Shown here: piece after piece, positions 42,355 to 52,749 of the stretch
Layout: each line of letters begins with the position of its first letter
Position numbering within the stretch: position 1 is the first letter of the stretch
Source of the DNA: JAOEGB01 sp041262585
GTDB taxonomy: Bacteria > Actinomycetota > Actinomycetes > Streptosporangiales > Streptosporangiaceae
Length of the DNA: 64,000 bases
Reading direction: 5' to 3'
Assembly: GCF_041262585.1 (NCBI RefSeq)
Contig: NZ_JBGCBZ010000001.1
Span: 310,001 to 374,000 of the forward strand
Notes under the pieces: model-generated
The model's database searches: none
The model's input: the letters and a program-made list of their open reading frames with translations, nothing else
What the model was told of the DNA's origin: nothing
Position numbers and translations under genes: made by a program

Positions 42355-42765
42355 TCATCCGTCGAGAGCGGCGGTGAGGTCGAGCTCGACGAGCTGGCCG
42401 GTGAACCCGAGCCGGGCCACGCCCAGCAGCGTGCTGGCGGTGGTGAACGCGGCCGCCAGCGCCGAGGTGGTCAGGCGTTGCCAGACGGAGGCGAGGACCG
42501 CCGTCTCCCCGCTCACCACATAGATCACCGATCGGACGACCTGGTCGGGCCGCGCGCCGGCAGCGTCCAGCGCGATCAGGGCGTTGGCGACGACCTGATC
42601 GACCTGCGCGTCGATGTCGCCGTCGCCGACCAGTGCTCCGGCCTGGTCCAGCGGGCACTGCCCGGCGAGAAAGGCCATGCGGCCGGCCTTGACCACGGTG
42701 ACATGGCTGTATCCCGGGGTGACGTGCAACTGCTCCGGGTTGATCCGCGTAATGGGCTGGTGCAT
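42355..42765 (-). CDS. RidA-family protein
   Basis: A 136-residue enamine/imine deaminase-like protein. The fold is marked by VVKAGRMAFLAGQCPLDQAG at about residues 24-43, the helix DQVVANALIALDAAGARPDQ and VRSVIYVVSG. The catalytic Arg usual in RidA (here near RLGFTGQLVELDL) is not clearly placed, so activity is uncertain. It is a single gene between the kinase and HEAT genes. Confidence 0.85.
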   Translation of the reverse strand: MHQPITRINPEQLHVTPGYSHVTVVKAGRMAFLAGQCPLDQAGALVGDGDIDAQVDQVVANALIALDAAGARPDQVVRSVIYVVSGETAVLASVWQRLTTSALAAAFTTASTLLGVARLGFTGQLVELDLTAALDG

Positions 42766-42963
42766 CCGCTGAGTCTCCCGCCCGGGCGCCGGTTCCGCGA
42801 CCGGGTTTCATGCCAGGTGGCATCCGTCGCGGACACGCGTAAGCCGGTCCGCCCCTGCCGAGGCCAACCCGGTTCCGCTCATGACCCGGCACATCTGACG
42901 CGGCGTGGCCCACCGCGAGAATAACCGGTCGAAGTGGCATAGACGGCCTGCCAGGCTGATCAC

Positions 42964-44508
42964 ATGTCAGGTGACCAGGCCAATGTCCTGCTACAGGTAC
43001 TCGACCGTTTGACGGCGAATGCGGCGCGAGGGCGCAGTGCGGCTCTCGGCGAGCTCGCACAGGCCTTGTTCAGCGTGGTGTCGTCCGATGCCTCGCTCGC
43101 CGATCACGCTTTGACGGTGCTCGCCGAGTCGGGTCCGCAGGTCTGGATCGACCTCGACGCGTCGCTGCGACCTTCCTGGTATGAGCCGCAGGACTTCCGC
43201 AGGAGGCGCCGCCAAGCGAAACAGGCGATTCATGGCCGGGCGCGCCCTCTCGGGGTGGCGCTGGCCGCCTGCTGGCATGACGGCCACGTCAGGGAGAAGG
43301 CACTCACGCTACCGGCGACGCGTGCCGACATCCGGCTGTATCCGGTGCTGGTGATCCGTACGACCGACTGGGTCGAGGCCGTGCGGGTCCAGGCCGAGCG
43401 GGTGTTGCGCGAGGTTCTCGCGACGCCCGACACCCGGACGCTGCTCGCGATCCTTCCGGTCGCCGTACGGCTCGGCGATCGCAGGCGTGGCGGGCACATC
43501 GTCGGCCTCGTCCGCGACGCTCTGCTGCGCGTGGACGACGCCGTGCTCGCCTCCGTGCGGGGCCTCGGCGATCTCCGAGGTCGGCGGTTCGCGTTTCAGG
43601 TGTCGATCGAGGGCGGAAGAATGGACGAGCGGCAGCTCGCGCACGCCGCGCTCCACGAACGCGACCTCATCTCTCGGACTCGATCCGCCCGGGCCCTGGC
43701 CGCCCAGGCGGTCGCCCGGCAGGAGCCCCAGATGCTGGAGGAGCTGCTCCGCGGCTCGTCGGGACGGGTCCGGGTCGAGGCCCTGACCGCAATGGTCCAG
43801 CTGGGGCACACCGAAGCGGGACCGCGGTTCCTGGCCGACAAGGAGTCGATGGTCCGGTTGACCGCGCAGTGGGCGGTCCGGCGGTCGGGTGGCGATCCCG
43901 CCGTGCTGTATCGCGGTCAGCTGGCGGCCCGTCCGCGACGTGAGGCCCGCGTCCTCCTGGCCGGGCTCGGCGACTGCGGGATCCCGGCCGACGCCGGCCT
44001 TGCTCTTCCCTATCTGGCCGACCCCCGTCCTCGAATTCGCGCCGAAGCCGTCCATGCTCTGTGCCGCATCGGCGCGTCCTTCGACTTCGCCACCCTCCTC
44101 GATGACCCGGCCCCGGTCGTCGTACGCCGCGCGGTCAAGGCTTTGCGCAGGACCGGCACCGTCGTGCCCGCCGACCGGCTGTGGCGGCTCCTCGGCGGTG
44201 AGCGTCCACGGCATGTCCGGCTCGCCGCGCATCGGCTCCTGATCGGCCACGATCCCTGGACTCGGCTCAAAGCCGACCTGGCGTTCATCACCGATCCCGA
44301 TGAGGAGGTGCGCGGACGCGCCCGCGCGGACATCGCCACGTGGACGTCCCGTCACGCGGCGACCATGTACGTCAGCCCTCCGGAGTGGCTCCGCGCAGAG
44401 CTTCAGGACCTCATCGCGCGAGGAGAGCCCGAGCTGGGCCCGAAGACCGCCCACCTGTTGCGCTGGCTCGTTCGGGGACCGGATGCGCGTCCCCCGCGGA
44501 TGAGCTGA
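42964..44508 (+). CDS. HEAT-repeat hypothetical protein
   Basis: A 514-residue cytoplasmic protein made mostly of alpha-helical repeats of about 30 residues, for example SGRVRVEALTAMVQLGHTEA, DPRPRIRAEAVHALCRIGAS and DDPAPVVVRRAVKALRRTGT. HEAT repeats bind proteins or nucleic acid; the function is unknown. The N-terminal third holds basic helices (RRRRRQAKQA). ATG 42964 lies 6 bases after CAGGCT, so the message may be leaderless. It converges with the acyl-CoA dehydrogenase gene. Confidence 0.8.
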   Translation: MSGDQANVLLQVLDRLTANAARGRSAALGELAQALFSVVSSDASLADHALTVLAESGPQVWIDLDASLRPSWYEPQDFRRRRRQAKQAIHGRARPLGVALAACWHDGHVREKALTLPATRADIRLYPVLVIRTTDWVEAVRVQAERVLREVLATPDTRTLLAILPVAVRLGDRRRGGHIVGLVRDALLRVDDAVLASVRGLGDLRGRRFAFQVSIEGGRMDERQLAHAALHERDLISRTRSARALAAQAVARQEPQMLEELLRGSSGRVRVEALTAMVQLGHTEAGPRFLADKESMVRLTAQWAVRRSGGDPAVLYRGQLAARPRREARVLLAGLGDCGIPADAGLALPYLADPRPRIRAEAVHALCRIGASFDFATLLDDPAPVVVRRAVKALRRTGTVVPADRLWRLLGGERPRHVRLAAHRLLIGHDPWTRLKADLAFITDPDEEVRGRARADIATWTSRHAATMYVSPPEWLRAELQDLIARGEPELGPKTAHLLRWLVRGPDARPPRMS

Positions 44509-44545
44509 TCCGCTGGCCGGAACGCCGATCAGCGGCCGGTGCGCG

Positions 44546-45700
<1,155 letters not shown>

Positions 45701-45820
45701 GGCGATGCACTCCTACCCGGTGGGGTACGGCTTTCACAGATCAGGGCGGCCGGGGATCACCAGCCGCCCCGATTGTGACATCTCGCCACATGTTCCGGAC
45801 AGGTCCGTCACACTGCGGCG

Positions 45821-46936
45821 CTACACGATCACCAGGTCGCGCGTCGTGTTGTTCAGCCGCTCGCCGGCCGTCTCGCCGCAGATGACGATGTCCTCGATCC
45901 GCGCGCCGTGCCGGCCCGCCAGGTAGATGCCCGGTTCGACCGAGAAGGCGTAGCCCGGCCGCAGCGGCTCGGTGTTCCCGGAGACGATGTACGGCTCCTC
46001 GTGGGTCTCCAGGCCGATGCCGTGGCCGGTCCGGTGGATGAAGTAGTCGCCGAAGCCCGCCTCCGTGATCACCTCGCGGGCGGCGGCGTCGACGGACTCG
46101 CAGGTCACACCCGGGCGTACGTGGGCGCAGGCGGCCTCCTGGGCGCGCTTGAGCACCTCGTAGTAGGCGACGAACTCCGCCGGGGCCTCCCCGACGCAGT
46201 AGACCCTGGTGGAGTCGGAGCAGTAGCCGCTCGGCATCGTCCCGCCGATGTCGACGACGACGGGCTCTCCCCGCTGGATCACCCGGTCGGACAGCTCGTG
46301 GTGGGGGCTCGCGCCGTTCGGCCCCGACCCGACGATCACGAAGTCGACGGTGGCGTGCCCGGCGGCGACGATCGCCTCGGCGATGTCCTTACCGACCTCC
46401 CGCTCCGTCCGCCCCGCCTTCAGGAACGCCGGCACCTGACTGTGGACGGCGTCGATCGCGGCCCCCGCCTCGGCCAGCGCCGCGGCCTCCGCGGCCGACT
46501 TGCGCATGCGCAGCCCGCCCAGCACGCTCCCGGCCAGCACCTGCTCGGCGCCCGGCATCGCGGCGCGGAACCGCAGCGACTGCATCGCCCACATCCGGTC
46601 CGCCAGGCCGACCTTCGCGATCGGGCCCAACCGGCGCGCCACCTCGGCGTACGGATCGTCCGTCTCGTTCCAGGCGACGAACTCGATGCCCAGCCGCGAG
46701 GCGGGCGAATGCTCGGCGGCCGCGAGCTCCAAGCGCGGCACGACCAGGAACGGCTCCCCCGAGGCTGGTACGGCCAGGCAGGTCAGACGCTCCAGCGGCA
46801 TGGCGTCGTAGCCGGTGACGTAGCGCAGATCGGGTCCGGGAGTCAGCAGCAGGGCGTCGAGACCGGAGCCGGCGGTGGCCTCGCGGACGTCGGCCAGACG
46901 GGTCACGGGATAAAGGTCAGAGGACGTCGGTGTCAC
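45821..46936 (-). CDS. M24-family Xaa-Pro peptidase
   Basis: A 371-residue metallopeptidase of the creatinase/prolidase fold. The five metal ligands are visible in order: Asp (VVVDIGGTMPS), Asp (CSDSTRVY), His (RTGHGIG), Glu (ETHEEPYIVSG) and Glu (ARIEDIVIC). It would remove N-terminal residues before proline in the cytoplasm. GTG 46936 is chosen because TAGATT lies 7 bases upstream with no ribosome site, which suggests a leaderless start; residues further upstream are not homologous. It is divergent from the PP2C gene. Confidence 0.93.
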   Translation of the reverse strand: MTPTSSDLYPVTRLADVREATAGSGLDALLLTPGPDLRYVTGYDAMPLERLTCLAVPASGEPFLVVPRLELAAAEHSPASRLGIEFVAWNETDDPYAEVARRLGPIAKVGLADRMWAMQSLRFRAAMPGAEQVLAGSVLGGLRMRKSAAEAAALAEAGAAIDAVHSQVPAFLKAGRTEREVGKDIAEAIVAAGHATVDFVIVGSGPNGASPHHELSDRVIQRGEPVVVDIGGTMPSGYCSDSTRVYCVGEAPAEFVAYYEVLKRAQEAACAHVRPGVTCESVDAAAREVITEAGFGDYFIHRTGHGIGLETHEEPYIVSGNTEPLRPGYAFSVEPGIYLAGRHGARIEDIVICGETAGERLNNTTRDLVIV

Positions 46937-47159
46937 GGGACCCAATCTAGCGAGACACCGCCCCAGGACCACACCCAGGTCACGGCCCCCGGGGCCACCC
47001 GGCCGCGAGTGTCCGTCCGAGCAAGGGCATGGGTCTTTCTCCACCCGGATAGAAGAAAAGCCAACCCGAGTGACATCCGCTGCTGCTACGCTCCGCATTA
47101 AGACGCTTACTATGCGTTGCGCATATGTCCCGATTCACGGTCTTTTGAGAGCGAGTTAC

Positions 47160-48611
47160 ATGGTCGGCGTAGCGGGCGGCCCACAGCCGCCCCTTCCCCC
47201 CGCGGACGACCGCGAACCGGGCGCCTCGCCCGGCGTCATGTCAGGCGCCACATCGGGCGCCGTGTCCGGCGTCATGTCGGCCGGCGCACTTCGCGACCGG
47301 CCCCAGGACGGCTCCGCGACACCGTTCGCCGAGGTCCTGGACGGCACGTCCGGTGGCGGCTCGGCCCCGCGCGCGGAAAGCCTGCGACACCTCCGGGCCC
47401 AGCGCGCGCACAACCACGGCTCCCGGCTTCTCGCCCACGCACAGCGGCTGGGCAACATGGGCTGGAGCGAGTGGAACCTGAACACCGGCGAGACCGCCTG
47501 GTCCGACCACATGTACGTGATCTTCGGCAGAGACGCCGAACAGGGCCCCATCCGGCTGCACGACCTCCCCAAGCACGCCGAGCCCTCGGACCGGCCCGTG
47601 CTCGACAGCCTCGTCTCAAGGGTGACCAGGGGCGAGCAGCCGGTCCACGCGGAGTTCCGGATACGCAAAGGCGGGGGCATCCGGAACCTGCGGGCCGTCC
47701 TGGAACCCGCGGCCTCGGGGGTCCACGGGATCATCCAGGACATCACGGGACGGCGCCAGGCCGAGCAGATCATGTCAGAATCCAGGCGGCAACTGCTCGA
47801 GGTGCGCGAGCAGGCCGCGGAGGAGCGCCACATCACGCTGGCGCTCCGCGACGCGATCCTGCCCGAGCCTGGCGCCTCTTTGACCCTCCCGTACGCGCGG
47901 ATCGCGGTCCGCTACGTCCCCGCCGAGAAGGCGGCCAGCCTGGGCGGCGACTGGTACGAAACGGCCCGGCTCCCCGACGGCCGGATGTTCCTCGCCGTCG
48001 GGGACGTGTCAGGTCACGGGCTGCCCGCCATCGCGGAGATGGCGCAGCTCCGGCACGCGCTCGTGGGGCTGACCATGACCGGAGCCTCCCCCGACCTGCT
48101 GCTGGCCTGGCTCAACACCCTCGTCCTCAACCGGCTCGACGACACCACCGCCACCGTGGTCTGCGGCTACTTCGACCCGCCCACGCGGCTGTTCACCTGG
48201 GCGCAGGCGGGCCACCTGCCGCCCGTCCTGGTGCGGCGAGGGATCGCCGGCCAGCTCGCCGCGCCCCACGGCGTCGTGCTCGGCGCCACCTCCGGCGTGC
48301 CGTACACGGTGACGGAGACCCGGCTGGAGCCGGGCGACCTGCTGCTGATGTTCAGCGACGGCCTGATCGAGCGGCGGTCACGGGACATCGGCGACGGGCT
48401 GGCCCTCACCCTGCAGGCCGCCGGAGCCGCCGCGCACCACGACGACCCGGCCACAGACCCCACCAGCCTCGACACCAGCCTCGACACCAGCCTCGACGCC
48501 GGCCTCGACCGGCTGATCGAGGCGATCGGCGGCCCCAACCCGGAGGACGACACCTGCCTCCTGGCCGTCAGCGTCCTCGGAGGCGACCGGAATCCTGGAG
48601 CCGATAGGTAA
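47160..48611 (+). CDS. PP2C/SpoIIE-type serine phosphatase with PAS domain
   Basis: A 483-residue protein. A Pro/Ala-rich N-terminus (residues 1-65) precedes a PAS-like domain (about 95-210, LGNMGWSEWNLNTGETAWSD) and a SpoIIE phosphatase domain (about 255-480). Metal-binding segments LGGDWYETARL, VGDVSGHG, FSDGLIERR and EDDTCLL are intact. It probably dephosphorylates an anti-sigma antagonist in a partner-switch. ATG 47160 has a weak GAGAGCGAG upstream. The C-terminal region has a 12-bp repeat giving SLDT units. Confidence 0.92.
   Translation: MVGVAGGPQPPLPPADDREPGASPGVMSGATSGAVSGVMSAGALRDRPQDGSATPFAEVLDGTSGGGSAPRAESLRHLRAQRAHNHGSRLLAHAQRLGNMGWSEWNLNTGETAWSDHMYVIFGRDAEQGPIRLHDLPKHAEPSDRPVLDSLVSRVTRGEQPVHAEFRIRKGGGIRNLRAVLEPAASGVHGIIQDITGRRQAEQIMSESRRQLLEVREQAAEERHITLALRDAILPEPGASLTLPYARIAVRYVPAEKAASLGGDWYETARLPDGRMFLAVGDVSGHGLPAIAEMAQLRHALVGLTMTGASPDLLLAWLNTLVLNRLDDTTATVVCGYFDPPTRLFTWAQAGHLPPVLVRRGIAGQLAAPHGVVLGATSGVPYTVTETRLEPGDLLLMFSDGLIERRSRDIGDGLALTLQAAGAAAHHDDPATDPTSLDTSLDTSLDAGLDRLIEAIGGPNPEDDTCLLAVSVLGGDRNPGADR
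48462..48509 (+). repeat. 12-bp tandem repeat inside the phosphatase gene
   Basis: ACCAGCCTCGAC occurs three times in a row (48462-48497), with a variant unit GCCGGCCTCGAC at 48498-48509. It encodes SLDT-type units and can change copy number without breaking the frame. Confidence 0.8.
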
Positions 48612-48663
48612 GAGGAGCACGAACCGGCGCGCGGGGCGGGGCGACAGGCGCGACAATGGACGG

Positions 48664-49566
48664 GTGCTGCTGCTTCTCGACACACCGTCGCTCTACTTCC
48701 GCGCGTTCTACGGGATCCCGGAGTCGATCACCGCGCCGGACGGCACGCCGGTCAACGCCGTCCGCGGGCTCATCGACATGATCGCCACGCTGGTCCGGGA
48801 GTACTCCCCCACTGAGCTCGTGGCCTGCATGGACGCCGACTGGCGGCCGGCCTTCCGCGTCGCCGCCATCCCGACGTACAAGACGCACCGGGTGGCGACC
48901 GGCAACGAGGAGGAGGTGCCCGACACGCTGGCGCCGCAGGTCCCCGTCATCGAGGAGGTCCTCGACGCCCTCGGCATCGCCAGCTTCGGGGTCCCGGGCT
49001 ACGAGGCGGACGACGTCATCGGCACGCTGGCGACCCAGGCGACCGGCGCGGTGGACATCGTCACCGGTGACCGGGACCTGTTCCAGCTCGTCGATGACGC
49101 GAAACCGTGCCGAGCCCTTTACACAGTAAGGGGCATTCGCAACCTTCAGCTGGTCGATGAGGCTTTCGTCACGGCCAAGTACGGCATTCCCGGCCGGGCG
49201 TACGCCGACTTCGCCACCCTCCGCGGCGACCCGAGCGACGGCCTGCCCGGCGTCCCCGGCATCGGCGAGAAGACGGCCGCCGCGCTGATCACCCGGTTCG
49301 GCTCGCTTCCCGCGCTGCTGGCCGCGCTCGACAGCGGCACGGCCGACGGCTTCCCCGCCGGGGCGCGCACCAAGCTGGCGGCGGCCCGCGACTACCTGGC
49401 GGTGGCGCCGGCGGTGGTCAAGGTGGCCCACGACGCGCCGATTCCGGAGATCGACCTCACGTGCCCGGCCAAGCCGCGCGATCCCGAGCGCCTGGTCGCC
49501 CTCGCCGACCGGTACGGCCTGGACAGCCCGCTGAACCGCCTGCTCGCCGTGCTCGCCGACCGGTGA
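48664..49566 (+). CDS. 5'-3' exonuclease (FEN-like)
   Basis: A 300-residue nuclease of the FEN/PolA 5'-nuclease family without a polymerase domain. Acidic metal sites are in LLLLDTPSLYFRAFYG, GYEADDVIGTLA and IVTGDRDLFQLV, and the helix-hairpin-helix in DGLPGVPGIGEKTAAALI. It removes flaps or RNA primers. GTG 48664 is used. Gene order with the RNB nuclease and HelY suggests a nucleic-acid processing cluster. An unusual AT-rich CCTTTACACAGTAAGG lies inside at 49116-49131. Confidence 0.93.
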   Translation: MLLLLDTPSLYFRAFYGIPESITAPDGTPVNAVRGLIDMIATLVREYSPTELVACMDADWRPAFRVAAIPTYKTHRVATGNEEEVPDTLAPQVPVIEEVLDALGIASFGVPGYEADDVIGTLATQATGAVDIVTGDRDLFQLVDDAKPCRALYTVRGIRNLQLVDEAFVTAKYGIPGRAYADFATLRGDPSDGLPGVPGIGEKTAAALITRFGSLPALLAALDSGTADGFPAGARTKLAAARDYLAVAPAVVKVAHDAPIPEIDLTCPAKPRDPERLVALADRYGLDSPLNRLLAVLADR

Positions 49567-49620
49567 TCATGCCCCCAGTGACCATGCCCCAATGACCACA
49601 CCTCAGTGACCATGCGCCAG
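49564..49620 (+). repeat. Tandem 14-15-bp repeat TGACCATGCC-type
   Basis: Four units follow one another after the exonuclease stop: TGATCATGCCCCCAG, TGACCATGCCCCAA, TGACCACACCTCAG and TGACCATGCGCCAG. The first unit contains TGATCATGC, as in the elements at 7826-7939 and 28829-29017. The stop codon of the exonuclease gene lies within the first unit. Confidence 0.7.
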
Positions 49621-49696
49621 GCCAGTCCCGGCTGGAACCGGCGACGCGAGTGCGCCGGATGCGAGCGGATCGTCCGCGCGGGAGTAGTTTGAGCGC

Positions 49697-51208
49697 GTGC
49701 CGCACACAACGATCCGCCTCGCGGGCCAGCGCAGGAACACGCTCACGAACGGGCCCGCGAACGAGCCTGGCGAGCAGCCCGGGGACGGGAACGGAACCGG
49801 GACCACGGGCAGCCGCGGGGACGGGCTTCTTGACGGCTTCGCCCGCATCCGCCGCGACTTCGACCTGCCGGGCGGGTTCCCGGCCGCCGTGCTGGAGGAG
49901 GCCGGCCAGGCGGCGGGCGCTCCGCTCACCCCGGGCGAGGACCGCACCCACCTGCCGTTCGTCACGATCGACCCGCCCGGCTCCATGGACCTGGACCAGG
50001 CGCTCTGCATCGAGAAGCGGCCGGACGGCTACCGCGTCTGGTATGCCATCGCCGACGTCGCCGCGTTCGTACGGCCGGGCGGAGCGGTCGATCTGGAGGC
50101 CAGGACTCGGGGGGAGACCGTGTACCTGCCGGACTCCCGGGTCCCGCTGCACCCGACGGTGCTCTCGGAGGGGGCGGCCAGCCTCCTGCCGGGGCAGACC
50201 CGCCCGGCGGCGCTGTGGTGCGTCGATCTCGACTCCGACGGCGAGACCGTGGGGGTCGACCTGCGCAGGGCGATGGTCCGCAGCCGCGACCGGCTCGACT
50301 ATGAGACCGTGCAGGCCGCCGTGGACACCGGCACCGCCGAGGGGACGCTGAAGCTGCTCGCCGAGGTCGGGCCGCTGCTGCTGGCGCTGGAGCGGGCCCG
50401 GGGCGGAGTGACCCTGCCGACACCCGAGCAGGAGGTGGTCCCCGACGGCGACGGCTACGTGGTGGAGTTCCGCGCGTCGCTGCCGTGCGAGGCATGGAAC
50501 GCGCAGATCTCGCTGCTCACCGGCATGTCCGCGGCGCAGCTCATGCTCGACGCGGGCGTGGGGGTGCTGCGGATCCTGCCGGAGGCCGGGCCGCAGGATC
50601 TCGCGAAGGTCCGCAGGGTCGCCGCCGCACTGGGCGTGCCATGGCCCGACGGGGCGTCCTACGGCGACGTCGTCCACGGGCTCGACCCCAAGATCCCCGG
50701 CCACGCGGCCTTTCTGCACGAGTCCACGATCCTGCTGCGGGGCGCGGCCTACGCCTCGTTCAACGGCTCTCCGCCGGCGCATGCCGTACACGCCGCCGTG
50801 GCCGCGCCGTACGCGCACGTGACGGCGCCGCTGCGGCGGCTGGTCGACCGGTACGCCACCGAGGTGTGCCTGGCGGTCGCGGCGGGCGAGCCGGTTCCCG
50901 AGCGGGTCGAGGAGGCCCTCGTCGTGCTGCCCGAGCAGATGGCGGTCTCCGGCAGGAGGGCGGCCGGCGTCGAACGGGCCTGCGTGGACCTGGTCGAGGC
51001 GGCCCTCCTGCGGCACCGGGTGGGTGACCTGTTCGACGCCGTCGTCATCGACGTCGACGAGGGCAAGCCGGGCGGGCAGGTCCAGGTCACCGAGCCCGCG
51101 GTGATCGCCCGCTGCGACGGCGAGCGTCTGCCGCTCGGCGAGCGGGTCCAGGTGCGGCTCACCCGCGCCGATCCCGGGACCCGCGACGTCCGGTTCGCCC
51201 TGACCTGA
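49697..51208 (+). CDS. RNB-domain ribonuclease
   Basis: A 503-residue 3'-5' exoribonuclease of the RNase II/R superfamily. The catalytic segment TIDPPGSMDLDQALCIEKRP at about residues 94-113 has the conserved Asp residues, followed by VWYAIADVAAFV and ARTRGETVYLPD. C-terminal YASFNGSPPAHAVHAAVAAP precedes a short S1-like part. The N-terminal 40 residues are Gly/Asn-rich. GTG 49697 lies 6 bases after TAGTTT, suggesting a leaderless start. Confidence 0.93.
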   Translation: MPHTTIRLAGQRRNTLTNGPANEPGEQPGDGNGTGTTGSRGDGLLDGFARIRRDFDLPGGFPAAVLEEAGQAAGAPLTPGEDRTHLPFVTIDPPGSMDLDQALCIEKRPDGYRVWYAIADVAAFVRPGGAVDLEARTRGETVYLPDSRVPLHPTVLSEGAASLLPGQTRPAALWCVDLDSDGETVGVDLRRAMVRSRDRLDYETVQAAVDTGTAEGTLKLLAEVGPLLLALERARGGVTLPTPEQEVVPDGDGYVVEFRASLPCEAWNAQISLLTGMSAAQLMLDAGVGVLRILPEAGPQDLAKVRRVAAALGVPWPDGASYGDVVHGLDPKIPGHAAFLHESTILLRGAAYASFNGSPPAHAVHAAVAAPYAHVTAPLRRLVDRYATEVCLAVAAGEPVPERVEEALVVLPEQMAVSGRRAAGVERACVDLVEAALLRHRVGDLFDAVVIDVDEGKPGGQVQVTEPAVIARCDGERLPLGERVQVRLTRADPGTRDVRFALT

Positions 51209-51231
51209 CGGAGAACCAGGTACGCCCGGTG

Positions 51232-51918
51232 TCACACCCAGATGGCGCACTCGACGCCGTCGCTGAACGTCTCGGGCGGGTCCGGCAGGGGGCGTGCCCG
51301 GCCGTCGGCGACGCGCAGGGCGGTCCAGGCGGCGACGGCCGCGTCGAGGACGTCGTCGACGGCGGCCCTCTCCCCGGCCGGCCCCAGGTCGGCGGGCAGC
51401 ACGATCCCCGCGCCGGCGAGCAGGCCGCCCCGTCTGCGCGCGCCGGCCCACGTGGACTTGCGGGACGTTAGCGGCGCGCCCGCCAACTCCGCGAAGCAGA
51501 CCTCGGGATGGACCTCCACGACGCGGTGCGGCGTCCCCCGGACCCAGTGATCGACCTGTAGCAGCTTCTCCTTGAGCGCGAACGCCTGGCGGGAGATCCC
51601 TTCCCCGGCGAGCCGCCGGTTGGCCTCGGCCGCCGACGGGTGGTCGTCCGCCTCCAGCGCCGCGCGGACCGGGGTCATGAACACCGAGGGCCACCGCCGG
51701 CCCACGGCCTGCCGGGCGAGCACGTCGGCCCGCCGCCGTCCCCGGTCGGGCAGGCCGATCGGCATGTCGACGGCCACGACGCCTACCGCGCCGTCGTCGT
51801 CCGCGTCGGCGACCAGCTCGCCGATCCGGGTCGCGAAGTAGGCGCTCAGATCTCCGTCCCCGAGCGCGATGCCGATCCATCCCGCCTTGCACGCGTCGAT
51901 CCCCAGCACCCGGCCCAT
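51232..51918 (-). CDS. DUF429 family protein
   Basis: A 228-residue protein of the DUF429 family, likely nuclease-like by fold. It starts MGRVLGIDACKAGWIGIALG, the RNase H-like first strand. VAVDMPIGLPDRGRRRADVL and RQAFALKEKLLQVDHWVRG are conserved segments, and EVHPEVCFAELAG gives an acidic motif. ATG 51918 fits the family N-terminus; ATG 51939 is possible. It converges with the RNB nuclease and is divergent from the DsbA-like gene. Its biochemical role is unknown. Confidence 0.85.
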   Translation of the reverse strand: MGRVLGIDACKAGWIGIALGDGDLSAYFATRIGELVADADDDGAVGVVAVDMPIGLPDRGRRRADVLARQAVGRRWPSVFMTPVRAALEADDHPSAAEANRRLAGEGISRQAFALKEKLLQVDHWVRGTPHRVVEVHPEVCFAELAGAPLTSRKSTWAGARRRGGLLAGAGIVLPADLGPAGERAAVDDVLDAAVAAWTALRVADGRARPLPDPPETFSDGVECAIWV

Positions 51919-52062
51919 GAGTCCATCGTCCGCCCCCATCGTCCGCCCGAGGAGCCCGATTGGTCGGCTGCCGGGCGAATCCCGTAAGGTGGCCTGCCCG
52001 AACCTGATCATCATGGTCACCGCCGTACTGCGGAGAACCGCCAACTCGATGGGGAGGCCGAT

Positions 52063-52734
52063 GTGACCGCGACTCGGAGGCGATTGGTCCAGGTCGCCAT
52101 GGCGGGAGTGGCACTCGCCGTCATCGGCGTGGGGGCGATCTCCCCGCAATATCGGCAGCCCCTTCCCGCCACGCCGTCAGACCTGATCACCTTGCGGCCG
52201 GACGGCGCCGTCGTGATGGCGCAGGCGGGCCTGACGAAACCTCTTCTGGAGGTGTTCGAGGATTACCAGTGCCCGTACTGCCAGGAGTTCGAACGGATCA
52301 ACGGCCGCACGGTCAGGGACGCGGCGATGCGCGGAGAAATCGCCGTGATCATCTACCCTTTGACGATTTTCGGCGACGACAAACCCGTCACCCGCGCCAA
52401 TTCACGTCGCGCGCTGATGGCCTCCCTGTGCGTGACCGACCCGAGGAAGTGGCTGGCCTACCACGACGAGCTGTACGCCCACCAGCCCGACGAGTTGGCG
52501 GAGGGCGGGTTCCCCATCGAGGACCTGGTGGGATACGCCCGGAAGGTCGGGCTCCCGGAGGACGACTTCAGCGCTTGCCTGAAGTCACCGGAGACCTCGG
52601 AACGGGCCGACCAGGTGTCGAGGTCGGCCCGTTCCCACGGGGTCGAAGGCACGCCCACCGTACGGCTGGACGGCAGGGACATCGACTGGAGCACGCGGTG
52701 GGCCGATGACCGGCAGCAGTCCCAGTCGGTGTAA
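52063..52734 (+). CDS. DsbA-like thiol-disulfide oxidoreductase
   Basis: A 223-residue exported thioredoxin-fold protein. A membrane anchor or signal lies at residues 8-26 (LVQVAMAGVALAVIGVGAI), the active site CPYC at 70-73, and the cis-Pro loop EGTPTVRL near 205. It forms or isomerises disulfides outside the membrane. GTG 52063 has GGGGAGG upstream. It converges with helY. It could serve cysteine-rich exported proteins such as the one encoded at 60447-61382, but this link is inference. Confidence 0.9.
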   Translation: MTATRRRLVQVAMAGVALAVIGVGAISPQYRQPLPATPSDLITLRPDGAVVMAQAGLTKPLLEVFEDYQCPYCQEFERINGRTVRDAAMRGEIAVIIYPLTIFGDDKPVTRANSRRALMASLCVTDPRKWLAYHDELYAHQPDELAEGGFPIEDLVGYARKVGLPEDDFSACLKSPETSERADQVSRSARSHGVEGTPTVRLDGRDIDWSTRWADDRQQSQSV

Positions 52735-52749
52735 AGATCCGCTCGCTCC

